Origin: DATAQC01 sp046263055
GTDB taxonomy: Bacteria > Actinomycetota > Acidimicrobiia > Acidimicrobiales > AC-14
Length of the DNA stretch: 13,525 nt
NCBI GenBank assembly: GCA_046263055.1
Contig: JBHELO010000166.1
Location: forward strand, 1 to 13,525
Reading direction: 5' to 3'
Shown: piece after piece, positions 13,025 through 13,525 of the stretch
How the letters are laid out: every line of letters starts with the position of its first letter
Numbering within the stretch: the stretch's first letter is position 1
Translations under genes and position numbers: made by a program
The notes under the pieces: generated by a model
Told to the model about the DNA's origin: nothing
What the model saw: the letters and a program-made list of their open reading frames with translations, nothing else
Database searches by the model: none

Positions 13025-13323
13025 CGGTCGTTGAGCCGGGCGATGGCGGCGGGGCGGTGATCGATCGAGCGGGCCTGGCCGAGCGTGGCGGCCAGGTCGT
13101 CGGCGCCCACGCCGAACGCCCCGGGCGGGAAGCGGACCTCGTCGGACGCCGACCGCACGCTCACTCCCCCGCCCACCTCGATGGCCTCGATCCACTCCCA
13201 GCGGATGACGGTGCGGGCGTCCCCGGGGCCGAGCCGGGACACGCCGTGGAGGTCCACCCGCAGGACGACCTTGGGCCCGAACCGCCGGGCCCGCACCAGG
13301 TCCTCGGCTACGCGCGACGCCAT
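13021..13323 (-). CDS. Small PH-like domain protein of unknown function
   Basis: This is a 100-residue soluble protein. An amphipathic start (residues 1-17) is followed by a run of likely beta strands: VVLRVDLHGVSRLG, RTVIRWEWIEAIEV, GGVSVRSASDEVRFPP. A helix then follows (GADDLAATLGQARSIDHR). The RWEWIEAIEV strand and the overall pattern resemble short bacterial PH-like domains, but this is a judgement by eye and no catalytic motif is seen. The ATG start at 13323 has a TACAGT hexamer 8 nt upstream. The gene heads the run of six minus-strand genes leading through the glutamate transporter, and it overlaps the next gene by 4 nt. Confidence 0.72.
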   Translation of the reverse strand: MASRVAEDLVRARRFGPKVVLRVDLHGVSRLGPGDARTVIRWEWIEAIEVGGGVSVRSASDEVRFPPGAFGVGADDLAATLGQARSIDHRPAAIARLNDR

Positions 13324-13331
13324 GGCCGGTC

Positions 13332-13337
13332 ACTGTA
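13332..13337 (-). promoter_or_regulatory. -10 hexamer upstream of the PH-like gene and transporter operon
   Basis: Minus-strand TACAGT is followed by 8 nt and the ATG at 13323. The spacing is 2 nt longer than the usual 6 in this window, so the transcript would be nearly leaderless. It is the best candidate for the promoter of the six-gene transporter run. Confidence 0.45.
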
Positions 13338-13355
13338 CCGGCCGTGTCCCTCGGC

Positions 13356-13525
13356 GCCCGGAGGCACGGAGCCTTCGGGCAACAGCGGCCGTCCGCTCGG
13401 TGGCCCCGGACTCCTGTTCATTGGCCGAGGATGGCTCTGGCCGGGGAGAGCAAAGGGGACTCGGGCCCCGAGAGCCAGGGGGGCGACCGCTGAGCGATAC
13501 CGCTCGCTCAGCCCGGAACCACGGG
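13356..13525 (+). other. Gene-free, hairpin-rich region at right edge (possible structured leader RNA)
   Basis: I see no convincing gene here but a series of inverted repeats. GCCCGGAGGC (13356-13365) pairs with GCCTTCGGGC (13371-13380), fully as plus-strand RNA if one G-U pair is allowed. AGCGG (13384-13388) pairs with CCGCT (13393-13397) around a 4-nt loop. TGGCTCT (13432-13438) and CGGGG (13442-13446) pair with CCCCG (13466-13470) and AGAGCCA (13471-13477), giving a 12-bp stem with a 3-nt bulge. GCTGAGCG (13489-13496) pairs with CGCTCAGC (13505-13512). This would suit the 5' leader of a plus-strand gene beyond the window or a small RNA. I cannot name a known family with confidence. Confidence 0.4.

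Noticed and set aside
13431..13493. 20-codon frame (ATG 13431 to TGA 13491) as a leader peptide
   Set aside because: No clear ribosome site or spaced -10 hexamer precedes it, and it has no run of regulatory codons. It also lies inside a strong stem. It is kept only as a possibility within the structured region.
13324..13525. tRNA or other standard RNA gene
   Set aside because: GGGGACTCGGGCCCCG suggested a T-arm-like hairpin, but no acceptor stem, D-arm or proper T-loop could be fitted on either strand.

Overview
This window looks like chromosomal core DNA from a very G+C-rich actinobacterium. The coding density, heavy use of GTG starts, leaderless-type promoters, tight start/stop overlaps and a Corynebacterium-like glutamate ABC transporter point to Actinomycetota. 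The fused cytidylate kinase/acyltransferase makes me lean to the Acidimicrobiia or a relative, but that lineage call is an inference. No insertion sequence, phage gene, CRISPR array, tRNA or rRNA is visible, and almost every base belongs to a gene.

Left edge (1-1437): the start of a PDZ/radical-SAM DUF512 protein leaves the window on the minus strand. It is divergent from ispH (isoprenoid precursor synthesis), with a 40-bp gap holding two back-to-back promoter-like hexamers in an imperfect dyad.

Main minus-strand operon (7846 down to 1516): scpA - scpB - rluB - aroH - tyrA - aroA - cmk/plsC fusion. Most junctions overlap by 4-17 nt. The operon combines chromosome condensation (ScpAB), 23S rRNA pseudouridylation (RluB), the shikimate/Phe-Tyr branch (chorismate mutase, prephenate dehydrogenase, EPSP synthase), and a two-domain protein for CMP phosphorylation and phospholipid acylation. 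A second promoter appears to sit at the rluB stop codon and would start an aroH-tyrA-aroA-cmk/plsC sub-transcript. The operon converges on ispH at 1438-1515.

Plus-strand block (7899-9339): trpS, divergent from scpA; a translationally coupled 89-residue membrane protein of unknown function; and a 47-residue C2H2 zinc-finger mini-protein with its own leaderless-type promoter.

Right part (13323 down to 9362, minus strand): a small PH-like protein and a small two-TM, two-Cys protein lead into a complete polar amino acid (probably glutamate) ABC transporter in the order ATPase, lipoprotein, permease, permease. The last 200 bases (13324-13525) have no convincing gene but several strong inverted repeats, which could be the structured leader of a plus-strand gene beyond the window.

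The most striking pattern across the window is that genes heading transcription units lack a Shine-Dalgarno sequence. Instead they carry a TANNNT-like hexamer 6-8 nt (usually exactly 6) before the start codon, while the lipoprotein gene inside an operon has a classical GGAGG.
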